Source: Legionellaceae bacterium (GTDB lineage Bacteria; Pseudomonadota; Gammaproteobacteria; Legionellales; Legionellaceae). From it: a stretch of DNA of 64,000 nt. The stretch covers positions 248,001-312,000 of the forward strand of contig JARGOS010000001.1 in assembly GCA_029212505.1 (NCBI GenBank). Reading direction: 5' to 3'. This document shows, one piece after another, positions 37,607 through 46,546 of the stretch; position 1 is the stretch's first letter, and each line of letters begins with the position of its first letter. Made by a program: the position numbers and the translations under genes. Below the pieces are notes generated by a model, which made no database searches, had not been told where the DNA came from, and saw nothing but the letters and a program-made list of their open reading frames with translations.

Positions 37607-38506
37607 TTATTTTTGTTCGTGTAAAATCAAATGATGTGAGCGCCCGAGTAGGTCATGTATCAGTTGGGTCAAGGGCGTTGCTCGTTCAGCAAACATCGAA
37701 AGCGCTTGCTCTGTTTTTTGAAAATGCGTTTGTATCGCTTTTCTTAACGCTTCTTCGGTGTAGTAGGTTGCAAACGTTGTTTTATGATTGGCTTGGTCGG
37801 AGGCACGGCCCTTACCCAAGCTTTGTGTGTCATAACTATCCAAATAATCATCTTGCATTTGAAAGGCAAGGCCCAAGTGTGTGGCAAATTGACGTAGTGC
37901 AAGCGTGGTTTCAGTTGTCGGTTCGGCGGCCGCTAACGTCATGTTCATGCAGGCGAGCATCAAGCGCCCCGTTTTTAAGTCATGAATTTCAGTCAGTGTT
38001 TCTTCAGTAATATCGGGACGTGCAAGTTCAGAGAGATCTAGGCTTTGGCCGCTGACCATGCCCGCAGGTCCGCAGGCTTTCACGAGTTCATGTGTTACAT
38101 CCAAAACATGGGGTAGGGGGAGTGTTTGTGGAAGCTGTTTCAGTAATAAATCAATCGCAAGCGCTTGCAATCCATCCCCGACTAAAATGGCCGTGGCCTC
38201 ATCAAATGCTCGATGGCAGCTGGGCTTTCCACGACGCATATCATCGTTATCCATCGCCGGTAAGTCATCGTGCACCAACGAATACGCATGAACGAGCTCA
38301 ATCGCAACAGCAATCACATCTAACGTGGCAAGCGGCACACCGAGCAGTTCACCTGAGAGATACACAAGTAACGGGCGTACACGCTTGCCCCCTGGGAAGA
38401 GCGCATAGAGCATGGCGTCTCGAATCGCCGGTGCCGGAATGGGCGTGGTCTCAAGTAGATTACGTAAGTATTGTTCATGACGTTTGATATAGGCTGTATT
38501 AGGCAT
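37607..38506 (-). CDS. ispA: Farnesyl/geranyl diphosphate synthase (IspA)
   Basis: Isoprenoid chain elongation. The first Asp-rich motif is DDLPAMDNDD and the second FQMQDDYLD, with GGKRVRPLLVY at the start of the fold. Length 299 residues equals E. coli IspA. The ATG at 38506 overlaps the xseB stop by eight bases; longer frames run to 38569 but would lie within xseB. The xseB-ispA arrangement is conserved in many gammaproteobacteria, usually followed by dxs, which is absent here. Confidence 0.94.
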   Translation of the reverse strand: MPNTAYIKRHEQYLRNLLETTPIPAPAIRDAMLYALFPGGKRVRPLLVYLSGELLGVPLATLDVIAVAIELVHAYSLVHDDLPAMDNDDMRRGKPSCHRAFDEATAILVGDGLQALAIDLLLKQLPQTLPLPHVLDVTHELVKACGPAGMVSGQSLDLSELARPDITEETLTEIHDLKTGRLMLACMNMTLAAAEPTTETTLALRQFATHLGLAFQMQDDYLDSYDTQSLGKGRASDQANHKTTFATYYTEEALRKAIQTHFQKTEQALSMFAERATPLTQLIHDLLGRSHHLILHEQK

Positions 38507-38720
38507 CCGTGCTGCTCTCATCAGGTGGTGTTGTTGGATTAAGAAGTTGCTCAACGTGTTGTTCAGCATTGGTTAATAGCGTTTGGCAGGTTCGGGTAAG
38601 ACCAATGCCTTGTTCAAACGCTTTAAGCGCGTTATCTAACGATAAATCACCTTTTTCTAAAGACGTGACGACTTGTTCTAGCTCGGCAATTGATTTTTCA
38701 AATTGAGCGGGTTTGGTCAT
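38499..38720 (-). CDS. xseB: Exodeoxyribonuclease VII small subunit
   Basis: A 73-residue product with FEKSIAELEQVVTSLEKGDLSLD and ALKAFEQGIGLTRTCQ, the XseB hallmark. Pairs with XseA (not in the window) for ssDNA degradation. Directly upstream of and overlapping ispA. Confidence 0.95.
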   Translation of the reverse strand: MTKPAQFEKSIAELEQVVTSLEKGDLSLDNALKAFEQGIGLTRTCQTLLTNAEQHVEQLLNPTTPPDESSTDA

Positions 38721-38828
38721 GTGATGGGTCCTATCCAGAACACAGCAAGAATGTTGCTATTATACGGCGTTCATGAATAAATAAAAGCTCCCACCACAAC
38801 GATTGAGCTGTTAGGTGGGAGAGAAAGC

Positions 38829-40046
38829 TTAAGCACCACAGGTTGTAGTAATCGCTTCTTGAGATACATCAAATTGTTCGGCAACACGTGACGGAGCTGT
38901 CTGAAAAAACGAATTTTTTGTGCTTGGAAAGACAGGTGTCAGCACATTTACCAACGCATGCAGTGCATCCATGATTTTGCGACAAAAAAAGCTAAAATAA
39001 GACTCATGTTCAAGTAACGCCGCTTGGGCTTCTGGCATAACCTCGGTTTTGACTTGCTTTCTAAATAAACTAAGATCTTCTGGCGTACGATCAGCTTTAA
39101 GCGCTAAATCTGTCGCAAGCTTCATGAACTTATTCATGGGCTCTTGGATTTTCTCGTAGCTGCTTTGCTCTAAACCTGCAGATAATGCAGCCTGTAATTC
39201 ATCCAAATGAGGCTTCATGCTTTTGCGAGCTTCTTCTTGGATTGCTAATGCTTTTACCTCATCTGATTTATCTGATTTAACGGATTTAACGGATTCATCC
39301 GTATCTGTGCCTGAATCTTGTCTTTTAATCGGTAATGTAGGTATGTCTTCCTCTGTAGGATGACCTAAGAACGCATTGAATTCATCAGAACTAGCTGATT
39401 CAAGCGCGACATCTTCAGATTTTAAAGTGCTGTTGCTGCTTTGTTTTGAGGGGGCTAAGGGGGATTCGATGATGGGCGATAAGGTTGTAGGAGGAGGGGT
39501 ACCTGTACTCATCGTATCAGTATGTTCTTTCTGATCTTCGTGCTTCTCTTCAGGCATAACCATAGACAACAAATTACCCAAATTGTCCTCTCCAAGCACC
39601 GTAAGAATGGGGTGGTCTTTTATGGTAAGTATGGTGTGTAATTGTTGTTTTTCTTCAGCGCTAAATACTTGCTGAATCATTTCAATAAACGATGCTTGAT
39701 GTCGTTCATATTTGGCTTCATCGCTTGGTTTGAGGCTTCTGAGAGATACCGCTCGTTGTAGTTTTGAAGTTGAGGTTTCTGCTGGAGCATCGGGGTGGTT
39801 AATGCGTAAAAGGCTAAGAAAAATATCAATACGAGATTGTTCTAGCGCTGCAATAACACAGTTTGGTGGAATCTGGTTTCCAGGTGTTTTAAACGTATCA
39901 AATAACAGTTTGCAATGCAATTTATCCACGTCAGGATGATTAATTGCAGCGAGCAAATGTTTTTCTGTAACATGCTCTGATACGTTGTTTACGATTGTGG
40001 TGATTTGGGGTAGATCTGCGGCTTTAATTGCTTCAAATAAGTTCAT
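38829..40046 (-). CDS. Unknown large polar protein, effector-like
   Basis: A 405-residue product. The N-terminus resembles a diverged ankyrin or helical repeat (LFEAIKAADLPQITTIV). The centre is low-complexity, Ser/Thr/Pro/Glu-rich (STGTPPPTTLSP, SVKSVKSDKSDE), and the C-terminal 130 residues are helical and include a hydrophobic patch (FCRKIMDALHALVNVLTPVF). No signal peptide. Nothing specific is recognised. It sits in a minus-strand cluster of effector-like genes, so a host-directed role is plausible but unproven. Confidence 0.7.
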   Translation of the reverse strand: MNLFEAIKAADLPQITTIVNNVSEHVTEKHLLAAINHPDVDKLHCKLLFDTFKTPGNQIPPNCVIAALEQSRIDIFLSLLRINHPDAPAETSTSKLQRAVSLRSLKPSDEAKYERHQASFIEMIQQVFSAEEKQQLHTILTIKDHPILTVLGEDNLGNLLSMVMPEEKHEDQKEHTDTMSTGTPPPTTLSPIIESPLAPSKQSSNSTLKSEDVALESASSDEFNAFLGHPTEEDIPTLPIKRQDSGTDTDESVKSVKSDKSDEVKALAIQEEARKSMKPHLDELQAALSAGLEQSSYEKIQEPMNKFMKLATDLALKADRTPEDLSLFRKQVKTEVMPEAQAALLEHESYFSFFCRKIMDALHALVNVLTPVFPSTKNSFFQTAPSRVAEQFDVSQEAITTTCGA

Positions 40047-40114
40047 AATTCATATATCCATATAAGTTAAAGCGAGATTGTAGTGTAGGGTGTAGTTAAA
40101 AATAAATCAATTTT

Positions 40115-40585
40115 TTATTCTGCTTGTAAGTCTGTCAAGACTTGGAGAACATCAGCCACGTGGTCTTTAACGCGTACTTTTCTCCATGCGTGACGCACGA
40201 TGCCGTCCGGGTCGATAATAAACGTACTGCGCTCAATGCCTCTGATTTGTTTGCCGTACATAGATTTCATGCGAATCACGTCAAATGCTTGGCAAAGCAT
40301 TTCATCAACATCACTGATTAACTCAAAGGGAAAGTTTTGCTTGGCTTTAAATTTTTCATGTGACGCAAGGCTATCACGTGAAATACCAACAATTGTGGCA
40401 TTCATGAGTGAGAAAGCTTTTTCGTTATCACGAAAATCACAGCCTTCGGTGGTGCAGCCTGGGGTTGCATCTTTGGGATAAAAATAAAGCACCACCCAGC
40501 TACCTCGATAATGCTCAAAGCTCGTGGTTAAGCCGTTGGTTGCTTTAAATTGCATGGAAGGGATTTTATCACCTGGGTTTATCAT
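40115..40585 (-). CDS. bcp: Thioredoxin-dependent peroxiredoxin, Bcp/PrxQ type
   Basis: Reduces hydrogen and organic peroxides. The peroxidatic Cys lies in YPKDATPGCTTEGCDFRD; the second Cys, five residues later in EGCDF, is the resolving residue of the Bcp class. Length 156 residues matches E. coli Bcp. A lone housekeeping gene within the effector-like block. Confidence 0.95.
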   Translation of the reverse strand: MINPGDKIPSMQFKATNGLTTSFEHYRGSWVVLYFYPKDATPGCTTEGCDFRDNEKAFSLMNATIVGISRDSLASHEKFKAKQNFPFELISDVDEMLCQAFDVIRMKSMYGKQIRGIERSTFIIDPDGIVRHAWRKVRVKDHVADVLQVLTDLQAE

Positions 40586-40612
40586 CTGAAAATCCGTCCT
40601 TTATTTTAGAAA

Positions 40613-42496
40613 TTATAATTTAGGTTGATCACCTTCATAGGCTACATCATCTGCGCTTGATGATACAGAGGGGGCTTGAAAGATAGAATGGGCCATGAGC
40701 TGATTAATCATCGAGCGAACATCAAAGCCGTCGTGTGCATGATGCACCACGCCTCCGGCTTGGAGGAGTAATACAATGGTTTTGATGTGATGACCACTAA
40801 CAGCCCAGTCAAGTGGGGTTTTATTATGCTCTGTTGCGTATGCTTCATGATCGTTCGGAAGTAACGTGGGCTGGTTCACATGAGCGCCATATTGAATCAG
40901 CAGCGTGACGATGTCATGATGCCCGTGGGTTGCAGCCCATAAAAGTGGGGTTTGATTCATGCTGTCTGTTGCGTGAACCATCTCTGGATAACGCATGATT
41001 AGCGTTTGAACCTGGGTGAGTAAACCGTGTTTTGCAAACAGATGAATCGGTTGTTGCTTGTACTCTTCGCTTGGCTTAATGCTGGCGCCTGCTTCAAATA
41101 AAATCGAAACCATCCATTCATCGTCGAGTTCACAGGCGATTTCAACGGCTGTTTGATGGGGGTAATCAATATATAGATGCTGGCCGCTCGCCTCTGCAGT
41201 ACGTGTGTTAATATCAGCACCCATGGCGATTAAATCACGAAAAACATCGATTTGATTATGTATCACGGCGACATGGAGCGCGGTATAGCCTTCGATGTCA
41301 CGTTGATTTAAATGATCTTGATTTTTTAGTATTAACGCTTGGACATGCGTTTGATTATGAGCTCGGATTAAATCATTGAGTATTTCGATATCATGATGAT
41401 GATGACTCACAGCGCCTGCTACAAAAAGCACTTCAACGGTTGCGATATGGCGACCTTGAATAGCCCAGTCCAAGGGGGTGCTGAAATAATTGGTTTGTTG
41501 TGATTGAGTTGTGCTAGGTAAATGCGTTGTCTGATTAATATCAGCACCATGATCGATAAGAAGCTTCACGATGTCATGATGCCCTTTGGCAGCAGCCCAT
41601 ACCAATGGTGTTTGATTAAACGCGTCGATCGTATGCACCAACAAGGGCTCGTCTTCGAGCAGTTTTTTGACGAGTCTTAACTGACCAAGTTTTGCTGCAC
41701 GATGGATTGCATGTGGTTTTTGATGCTCCGGTTGAGCTGCAATTATCGGTATGGGGCTCGGGCCTCGTGTTTTGTGCATATGCACCATGATCGCTTGGAT
41801 ACGTGCTTCTATTTTATTTTTGAGTGTTGTGAATAGTTCATGGCAGGCCAACGTTCGTGCTTCTTTTGTATCGTGTTCTAATTCTCGAAGTTTATTTGCT
41901 AAAACACCTTGATACCCATAGGCTGGTTGCTGTACATCTTCAATATTCCACATTTGATCATCCAGCAGGAATACATTTTTTGCAGGGGTGATGTCATGAA
42001 AATATTCTGCAATATATTTCATGGCTTCTGCTTTGGATGTGAGGCCACATATGTGAATGGGGGCTAATAAACCACTTTCTATCTTTTCATTAAAATCTAG
42101 ACGCGTGGTTGATGCCAATCGGTGCTGCCGTTCGGCTTGATGGTTTGTGTAATGGAATTGTGTAGGCACATAGCCTTCAGTTGGCTCGACAAATTGTATT
42201 GCACGCTCTGTATGCACAACTTCGCCGTGTTGATTCAGCGGCAATAAAAAAGGATGAAGCGCATTAAAAACACGTTCAGTATGAATATCTACGCGATCTT
42301 TGGCTGTGATAATTTGAACAAAAAATTGAAAAGCTTGTTGGGCACAGAGGGTTTTAATTTCAGTAAGAAAATTTACCCAGGGTGTGGCATCATCGTAATA
42401 GTCCGAGCCGTTGATATCAACCAGATTATCTGGGGCATTTGAGTTTATGATTGTTTGGTCAATATCCAAGCATAATATGATTCTTTTGTGGTTCAT
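40613..42496 (-). CDS. HAD-like phosphatase domain fused to ankyrin repeats
   Basis: A 627-residue protein. The N-terminal 230 residues look like a haloacid dehalogenase-type domain: the nucleophile motif is ILCLDIDQTI (DxDxT), the Thr/Ser motif may be QIITAKDR, and the acidic motif IV is FLLDDQMWNIED. From about residue 260 ankyrin repeats follow (HAIHRAAKLGQLRLVKKLL, TPLVWAAAKGHHDIVKLLIDHGADIN; later LLWAATHGHHDIVTLLIQYGAHVN). The C-terminus is Ser/Asp-rich, ending DQPKL. No signal peptide. A phosphatase guided to host partners by ankyrins is the natural reading; activity is untested. Confidence 0.82.
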   Translation of the reverse strand: MNHKRIILCLDIDQTIINSNAPDNLVDINGSDYYDDATPWVNFLTEIKTLCAQQAFQFFVQIITAKDRVDIHTERVFNALHPFLLPLNQHGEVVHTERAIQFVEPTEGYVPTQFHYTNHQAERQHRLASTTRLDFNEKIESGLLAPIHICGLTSKAEAMKYIAEYFHDITPAKNVFLLDDQMWNIEDVQQPAYGYQGVLANKLRELEHDTKEARTLACHELFTTLKNKIEARIQAIMVHMHKTRGPSPIPIIAAQPEHQKPHAIHRAAKLGQLRLVKKLLEDEPLLVHTIDAFNQTPLVWAAAKGHHDIVKLLIDHGADINQTTHLPSTTQSQQTNYFSTPLDWAIQGRHIATVEVLFVAGAVSHHHHDIEILNDLIRAHNQTHVQALILKNQDHLNQRDIEGYTALHVAVIHNQIDVFRDLIAMGADINTRTAEASGQHLYIDYPHQTAVEIACELDDEWMVSILFEAGASIKPSEEYKQQPIHLFAKHGLLTQVQTLIMRYPEMVHATDSMNQTPLLWAATHGHHDIVTLLIQYGAHVNQPTLLPNDHEAYATEHNKTPLDWAVSGHHIKTIVLLLQAGGVVHHAHDGFDVRSMINQLMAHSIFQAPSVSSSADDVAYEGDQPKL

Positions 42497-42560
42497 CGTG
42501 ATAAATACCTAAGAGAAGACTTAAAAATAAATTTCTTGCTCTTTATTTTATCATAAATTT

Positions 42561-43973
42561 CTACATTTGGGGCATGTTAGGACTTAGGCTTTGATCTAAG
42601 GAACGCTCGAGTACGGTTTGAATGTGCTTAAGATCCCCTGCGCGTTTTTCAGGAGACGCCTCGGTCATCTCCGTGATTAAAGCTTGAACCTCATCAGGTA
42701 CATTATCGACGGCTTTAAATAAACGTTCAAATGTTTTTCCTAAAGCATAAATATCAGATTTTTCAGAATAAGGGACGGGTTCTCCTGGAGGGGCGTTGTC
42801 AATTTCTGGTGCGATAAAACCGTCCGACCCGAATGCGGAGGTTTCTTCTTGGCCTAAGCCACATGATAATCCAAAATCACATAATGAAAGTTTTTTGCTG
42901 CTTTCATCCCAAATGAAATTTTCAGGTTTGATATCACGGTGTAAAAAATGGGTATGAAATTCATCTAATAAAGAAGCGGCTTGTTTTGCTATCTCTAGGC
43001 GTGAGGCAATATCTGGACTTATGCCTTCATCTAGATGTTTTTTGAGCTCAACACCTGGCAAGAGCGTTTGTAGCGCATAATATTTACCACCTCGCAGGGC
43101 GTCTCCATGATAGCGTTCGAGCGTATCGAGCACCTCATTTTCAAATTTTGAATCTGATTTGGCATACGCTTGTATAATTTTGACCGCTTGCCATTCACTT
43201 GTTTCTAAATTCTGACAAACTTTTACGGTACCGAACCCACCTTCGCCTAAAATTCTATCTTTGCCTCGATATAAAGCGTAAGCTTGGTGTTCTTGATTGT
43301 TTTTTTGAGCAAAAATGACCGAGAAATTAAGACCTTCCGAACGTTTAGAAATTTTGATTAAATTAAAATCATCATCTAAATCAAAATCAAGTTTATTCTC
43401 TGATTGATAGCTTTGAATTTTGAGACGAATTGCCTCTAATGCCTGTTCAGCAGCATTTTTTTGATCCATCGATTCATTTTGTGTATTACTGGCCGTTGCG
43501 ACTAAAATCGGATCAACCAGCTCTATGCCTAGATTTGAAACCATATTATCAATCATTTCATCATATTGCATGTTGAGTTCATCGCGTGCATCTTCTCGAT
43601 TGGGAATGGGTATGTTCTCAAGTTCATCTTTGAGTTCATCTAAAAAATGCTTAACATCATCGTCTTTAAACCTTGATTTTAACGCTTCAAGCTTGGCTAA
43701 TACATCGGTTCTATACTCAACCTCATTTTGTGTTGGGCTGATGGATAATTCCATGATTTTGTCTGCAGGATATTGTCCTAAATCATGTAATGCTTGTGCT
43801 TCGGCTTCAGCTGACGTCGCGGTCGATAAATCTTGCAAATGAGGCCTCGCTTCATCTTGAAATTTTTTTATTTGCGCTTGTATTTCACGAACGCGCGCAC
43901 GTTCCTGTTGGTTTAACACAAAACCATCAGTACCCACATCTCTGGGATCAATTTTGGAGTGAAGGTTAATCAT
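42561..43973 (-). CDS. Eukaryotic-like Ser/Thr protein kinase
   Basis: A 470-residue protein. The N-terminal half is helical and charged (probable coiled coil), then a kinase domain begins at about residue 235: glycine loop LGEGGFGTV, Lys in AVKII, catalytic loop FLHRDIKPEN, DFG in LCDFGLS, then APE-like FIAPEID. All key catalytic residues are present, so activity is expected. The start is ATG 43973 (GTG 43982 is in frame). No membrane helix or PASTA domain, unlike bacterial PknB, so a translocated or cytosolic kinase is more likely. Confidence 0.87.
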   Translation of the reverse strand: MINLHSKIDPRDVGTDGFVLNQQERARVREIQAQIKKFQDEARPHLQDLSTATSAEAEAQALHDLGQYPADKIMELSISPTQNEVEYRTDVLAKLEALKSRFKDDDVKHFLDELKDELENIPIPNREDARDELNMQYDEMIDNMVSNLGIELVDPILVATASNTQNESMDQKNAAEQALEAIRLKIQSYQSENKLDFDLDDDFNLIKISKRSEGLNFSVIFAQKNNQEHQAYALYRGKDRILGEGGFGTVKVCQNLETSEWQAVKIIQAYAKSDSKFENEVLDTLERYHGDALRGGKYYALQTLLPGVELKKHLDEGISPDIASRLEIAKQAASLLDEFHTHFLHRDIKPENFIWDESSKKLSLCDFGLSCGLGQEETSAFGSDGFIAPEIDNAPPGEPVPYSEKSDIYALGKTFERLFKAVDNVPDEVQALITEMTEASPEKRAGDLKHIQTVLERSLDQSLSPNMPQM

Positions 43974-44173
43974 GATAGTCACTTAGTTTAATTAACATAC
44001 AGTGAGTATATGCATTAATTTGTGATTTTGCGTAATGATCGGTGAAATTTTTTTACTAAAATCAAACAGGATGCTTGAGCATTGTGATCTGTTAATGTAT
44101 CAAAGACCAAAAACTTGTTTTTCTTGGATGTGCTGGGTTTTCTATAGGTGGCCTGAGCATATATTACTAAATT

Positions 44174-44275
44174 TTAACGTTGACTCTCTTTTTGTTTCTT
44201 TTGGTTTTGCTCTTCTTCAGAAATTTTGGAAAGGGCTTTGTTCCATAATTGCTCGCTCATATAAAGACAGGTCAT
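44174..44275 (-). CDS. Very short ORF next to the integration site (doubtful)
   Basis: A 33-codon frame, MTCLYMSEQLWNKALSK followed by a charged Glu/Lys/Gln-rich tail. No ribosome site is obvious and the frame is open upstream for about 12 more codons without a start. It could be the tail of a lost gene. The rest of the 43974-44427 stretch shows nothing recognisable. Confidence 0.2.
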   Translation of the reverse strand: MTCLYMSEQLWNKALSKISEEEQNQKKQKESQR

Positions 44276-44427
44276 TTCAAAGCTAAGATGGGGGCCTCTA
44301 GATAAATAACTGTATCAGTGTCTTTCAATAATGCTTCTTTATTGCTGCGTGTGGAGACTTATTATTTCCAAATGCCCCATCAGTGCCCCATGGAGCTTCT
44401 TTTCGGGAAGGGAACTTTTGTAACTAC

Positions 44428-44484
44428 TTGATTTTATTGGTGGGCCCACAAGGACTTGAACCTTGGACCAACGGATTATGAGTC
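44428..44484. repeat. attL: displaced tRNA 3' fragment
   Basis: Identical over 57 bases to 49133-49189. It contains the tRNA CCA end, the T-arm and the anticodon-side arm, then diverges (AGTCTG against AGTCCG), so it cannot form a complete tRNA. Confidence 0.88.
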
Positions 44485-44602
44485 TGTAAAATAGGGGTTT
44501 TAAGCACTTTCAGTAAGTTTTAAATTATTTTAAAAACCTTTATAAATCAACGTTTATAAGCCATAATTGCCAATATTGAAATTTATTTAGTTTTAAATAA
44601 TG

Positions 44603-44629
44603 TGTCTACATGGCGTCTACATGAGATTT
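44603..44629. repeat. Direct repeat near the left end (possible integrase arm site)
   Basis: Starts TGTCTACAT, then CGTCTACATGAGATT. It matches 49077-49103 at 25 of 27 positions in the same orientation. Each copy itself contains GTCTACAT twice, so this may be paired integrase arm sites. Confidence 0.6.
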
Positions 44630-44641
44630 AGAGGGTGAAAT

Positions 44642-45865
44642 ATGGCTGGGTCTGAAAAGGGTATAAAACTAACCAAAACCATCGTTGATAAACTCGAACA
44701 TATTCCCGGTAAAACCCAATCTTTTTTTCGTGATGAAACCTTAAAAGGTTTTGCCTTGAGAATTACAAGCACTGGTGTGAAAAGCTTCATCGTCGAAACC
44801 AGAATCAGTGGTAAGGTCAAAAGGTTGACTTTAGGTAAATTTGGCAACTTGACGGTTGAAGAAGCCAGAAAGCAAGCCAAAAGCCTGTTGGGCAGTGTCG
44901 CGAGGGGGGATGATCCTATTGCAGAGAAGAAAACTAAAAAAGTTCATGCGATGACCTTACAACAGGTATTGAATGATTACCTCAAAGCACGAAAAGATTT
45001 AAAGCCTCGAACGCTAAATGATTATCAATGTGTCTTACATGAAGTTGTGCCCGACTGGCTTGATAAACCGCTTATAAATATTACCCGAGAAATGATTGCT
45101 AAACGACATACCAAGCATGGTGAAACCAACAGTAAAGCACGTGCGAATAATGCCATGCGGGTATTAAGAGCTATTTTTAATTACGCCATGTATGAATACC
45201 AAGACGGCAATGGTCATCCGATTATCACGATTAACCCAGTCAAATACCTATCGCATACTCGAGCATGGTATCGCGTGGATCGCAAACAAACCGTTATCAA
45301 ACCCCATCAATTGGCAGAATGGTATAAAGCGGTGATCAGCTTGGTGGAAACAGACAATTACCGTAATGCCTTACTGTGGCATGATTATTTTTTACTACTG
45401 CTTTTTACAGGCATGCGTAAGATGGAAGCTGCATCGTTACGTTGGGACGATGTGGATCTCAAATCCAAAACCATCACGCTACAAGACACCAAAAACCATG
45501 AAATCCACACATTGCCTATGCCTGAATTTATCTACGAGTTAATGGAACGCAGAAGCCGAAACAAAACCAGTGAATTTGTTTTTCCGGCTGAAAGCAAAAC
45601 AGGTTATGTCTATGAGCCTAAAAAAGCGGTCAATAGGGTCGTGGAGTTATCTGGCGTATCATTTACTTTGCATGATCTCCGTAGAACGTTTGCAACCATT
45701 GCAGATAGCCTTGATTTACCGGCCTATGCTTTAAAACGACTGCTTAATCACAAAATGAATCATGATGTTACTGCTGGGTATATTATGAAAGATGTTGAAC
45801 GTTTGCGTAAGCCGATGCAGCAGGTTGCTAACTTCTTGCTTGATCATATGACTGATATGGCTTAA
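44642..45865 (+). CDS. Tyrosine-type site-specific integrase (P4-like)
   Basis: A 407-residue recombinase. The N-terminal arm-binding domain (DUF4102-like: FFRDETLKGFALRITSTG, RLTLGKFGNLTVEEARKQA) is typical of phage P4-type integrases that use tRNA genes. Catalytic residues are Arg in FTGMRKMEAASLRW, His/Arg in LHDLRRTF, His/Asn in LLNHKMNHDV and Tyr in AGYIMKDV. It lies next to attL, transcribed into the element. The gene appears intact. Confidence 0.94.
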   Translation: MAGSEKGIKLTKTIVDKLEHIPGKTQSFFRDETLKGFALRITSTGVKSFIVETRISGKVKRLTLGKFGNLTVEEARKQAKSLLGSVARGDDPIAEKKTKKVHAMTLQQVLNDYLKARKDLKPRTLNDYQCVLHEVVPDWLDKPLINITREMIAKRHTKHGETNSKARANNAMRVLRAIFNYAMYEYQDGNGHPIITINPVKYLSHTRAWYRVDRKQTVIKPHQLAEWYKAVISLVETDNYRNALLWHDYFLLLLFTGMRKMEAASLRWDDVDLKSKTITLQDTKNHEIHTLPMPEFIYELMERRSRNKTSEFVFPAESKTGYVYEPKKAVNRVVELSGVSFTLHDLRRTFATIADSLDLPAYALKRLLNHKMNHDVTAGYIMKDVERLRKPMQQVANFLLDHMTDMA

Positions 45866-45878
45866 TTATAAATAAATA

Positions 45879-45928
45879 ATGTTCCATATTCGCCCTACTT
45901 ATTTGTAAATAGGGTGAATATGGAACAT
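45879..45928. promoter_or_regulatory. Inverted repeat over the abiEi start (probable AbiEi operator)
   Basis: Arms of 19 bases (ATGTTCCATATTCGCCCTA and its partner) pair at 18 of 19 positions around a 12-base loop. The right arm holds the AGGG site and the ATG at 45920. AbiEi antitoxins are known to bind inverted repeats and repress their own promoter; the same sequence in RNA would hide the ribosome site. Confidence 0.6.
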
Positions 45929-46546
45929 ACTATAAATATGAATACAAAAATAAAATACAGTCAAAAGGCTCTAAACCTCGTTGAAGCGAAAGGTATTGTT
46001 CGTTCGTCGGATTTTGTTGAAGAAGGTATTCCAAGAATGACTATCTCTCGGCTAGTTGCCGCTCATGAATTGCAACAAATTGAGAGAGGGCTATATTGCC
46101 TTCCGCAAAAAGAATTTTCCGAGAAGGAGAGTTTGATTGTCGTTGCTTCTAGGGTTCCTCAAGCTATATTTTGTCTTTTGACGGCTCTTCAAATACATGA
46201 ACTTACCACGCAACTCCCAAGAAAAATTTGGATAGCTATGCCTATCGACAGTCATGTGCCCAAGATAGAATACCCACCCATAAAAATGGTGAAATATACT
46301 GGCAAGGCTTACTCTGAGGGTATTGAGATCCAACAATCTGACGGTATTGATTACCGGGTTTATAATGTGGCAAAAACAATCGCTGACTGTTTTAAACATC
46401 GGAATAAAATTGGTATTGATATAGCTATTGAAGCTTTGAAAGATGCCTATGGTAAAAATAAAGTAACTACGGATGAACTATGGCATTATGCGAAAATTTG
46501 TCGTGTTGCCAATGTCATGCGCCCTTACCTTGAGACGATTCAATGA
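45920..46546 (+). CDS. AbiEi-type antitoxin (type IV toxin-antitoxin)
   Basis: A 208-residue product. An N-terminal winged-helix region (ALNLVEAKGIVRSSDFVEEGIP, RMTISRLVAAHELQQIERGLYCLP) matches the DNA-binding domain of AbiEi, and the C-terminal part (YRVYNVAKTIADCFKHRNKIG, AIEALKDAY) fits the AbiEi antitoxin domain. The ATG at 45920 has AGGG five bases upstream, although ATG 45938 is a later candidate. It overlaps the toxin by ATGA. The antitoxin is thought to act as a repressor and to antagonise toxin activity. Confidence 0.85.
   Translation: MEHTINMNTKIKYSQKALNLVEAKGIVRSSDFVEEGIPRMTISRLVAAHELQQIERGLYCLPQKEFSEKESLIVVASRVPQAIFCLLTALQIHELTTQLPRKIWIAMPIDSHVPKIEYPPIKMVKYTGKAYSEGIEIQQSDGIDYRVYNVAKTIADCFKHRNKIGIDIAIEALKDAYGKNKVTTDELWHYAKICRVANVMRPYLETIQ

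Noticed and set aside
44035-44286. 83-codon plus-strand frame left of the element
   Set aside because: Cys/Phe-rich product without a ribosome site or a recognisable motif; probably chance.
44441-44488. Apparent second CAU-anticodon tRNA
   Set aside because: Only the 3' part is present; the D-arm and 5' acceptor strand are missing. It is the attL copy.
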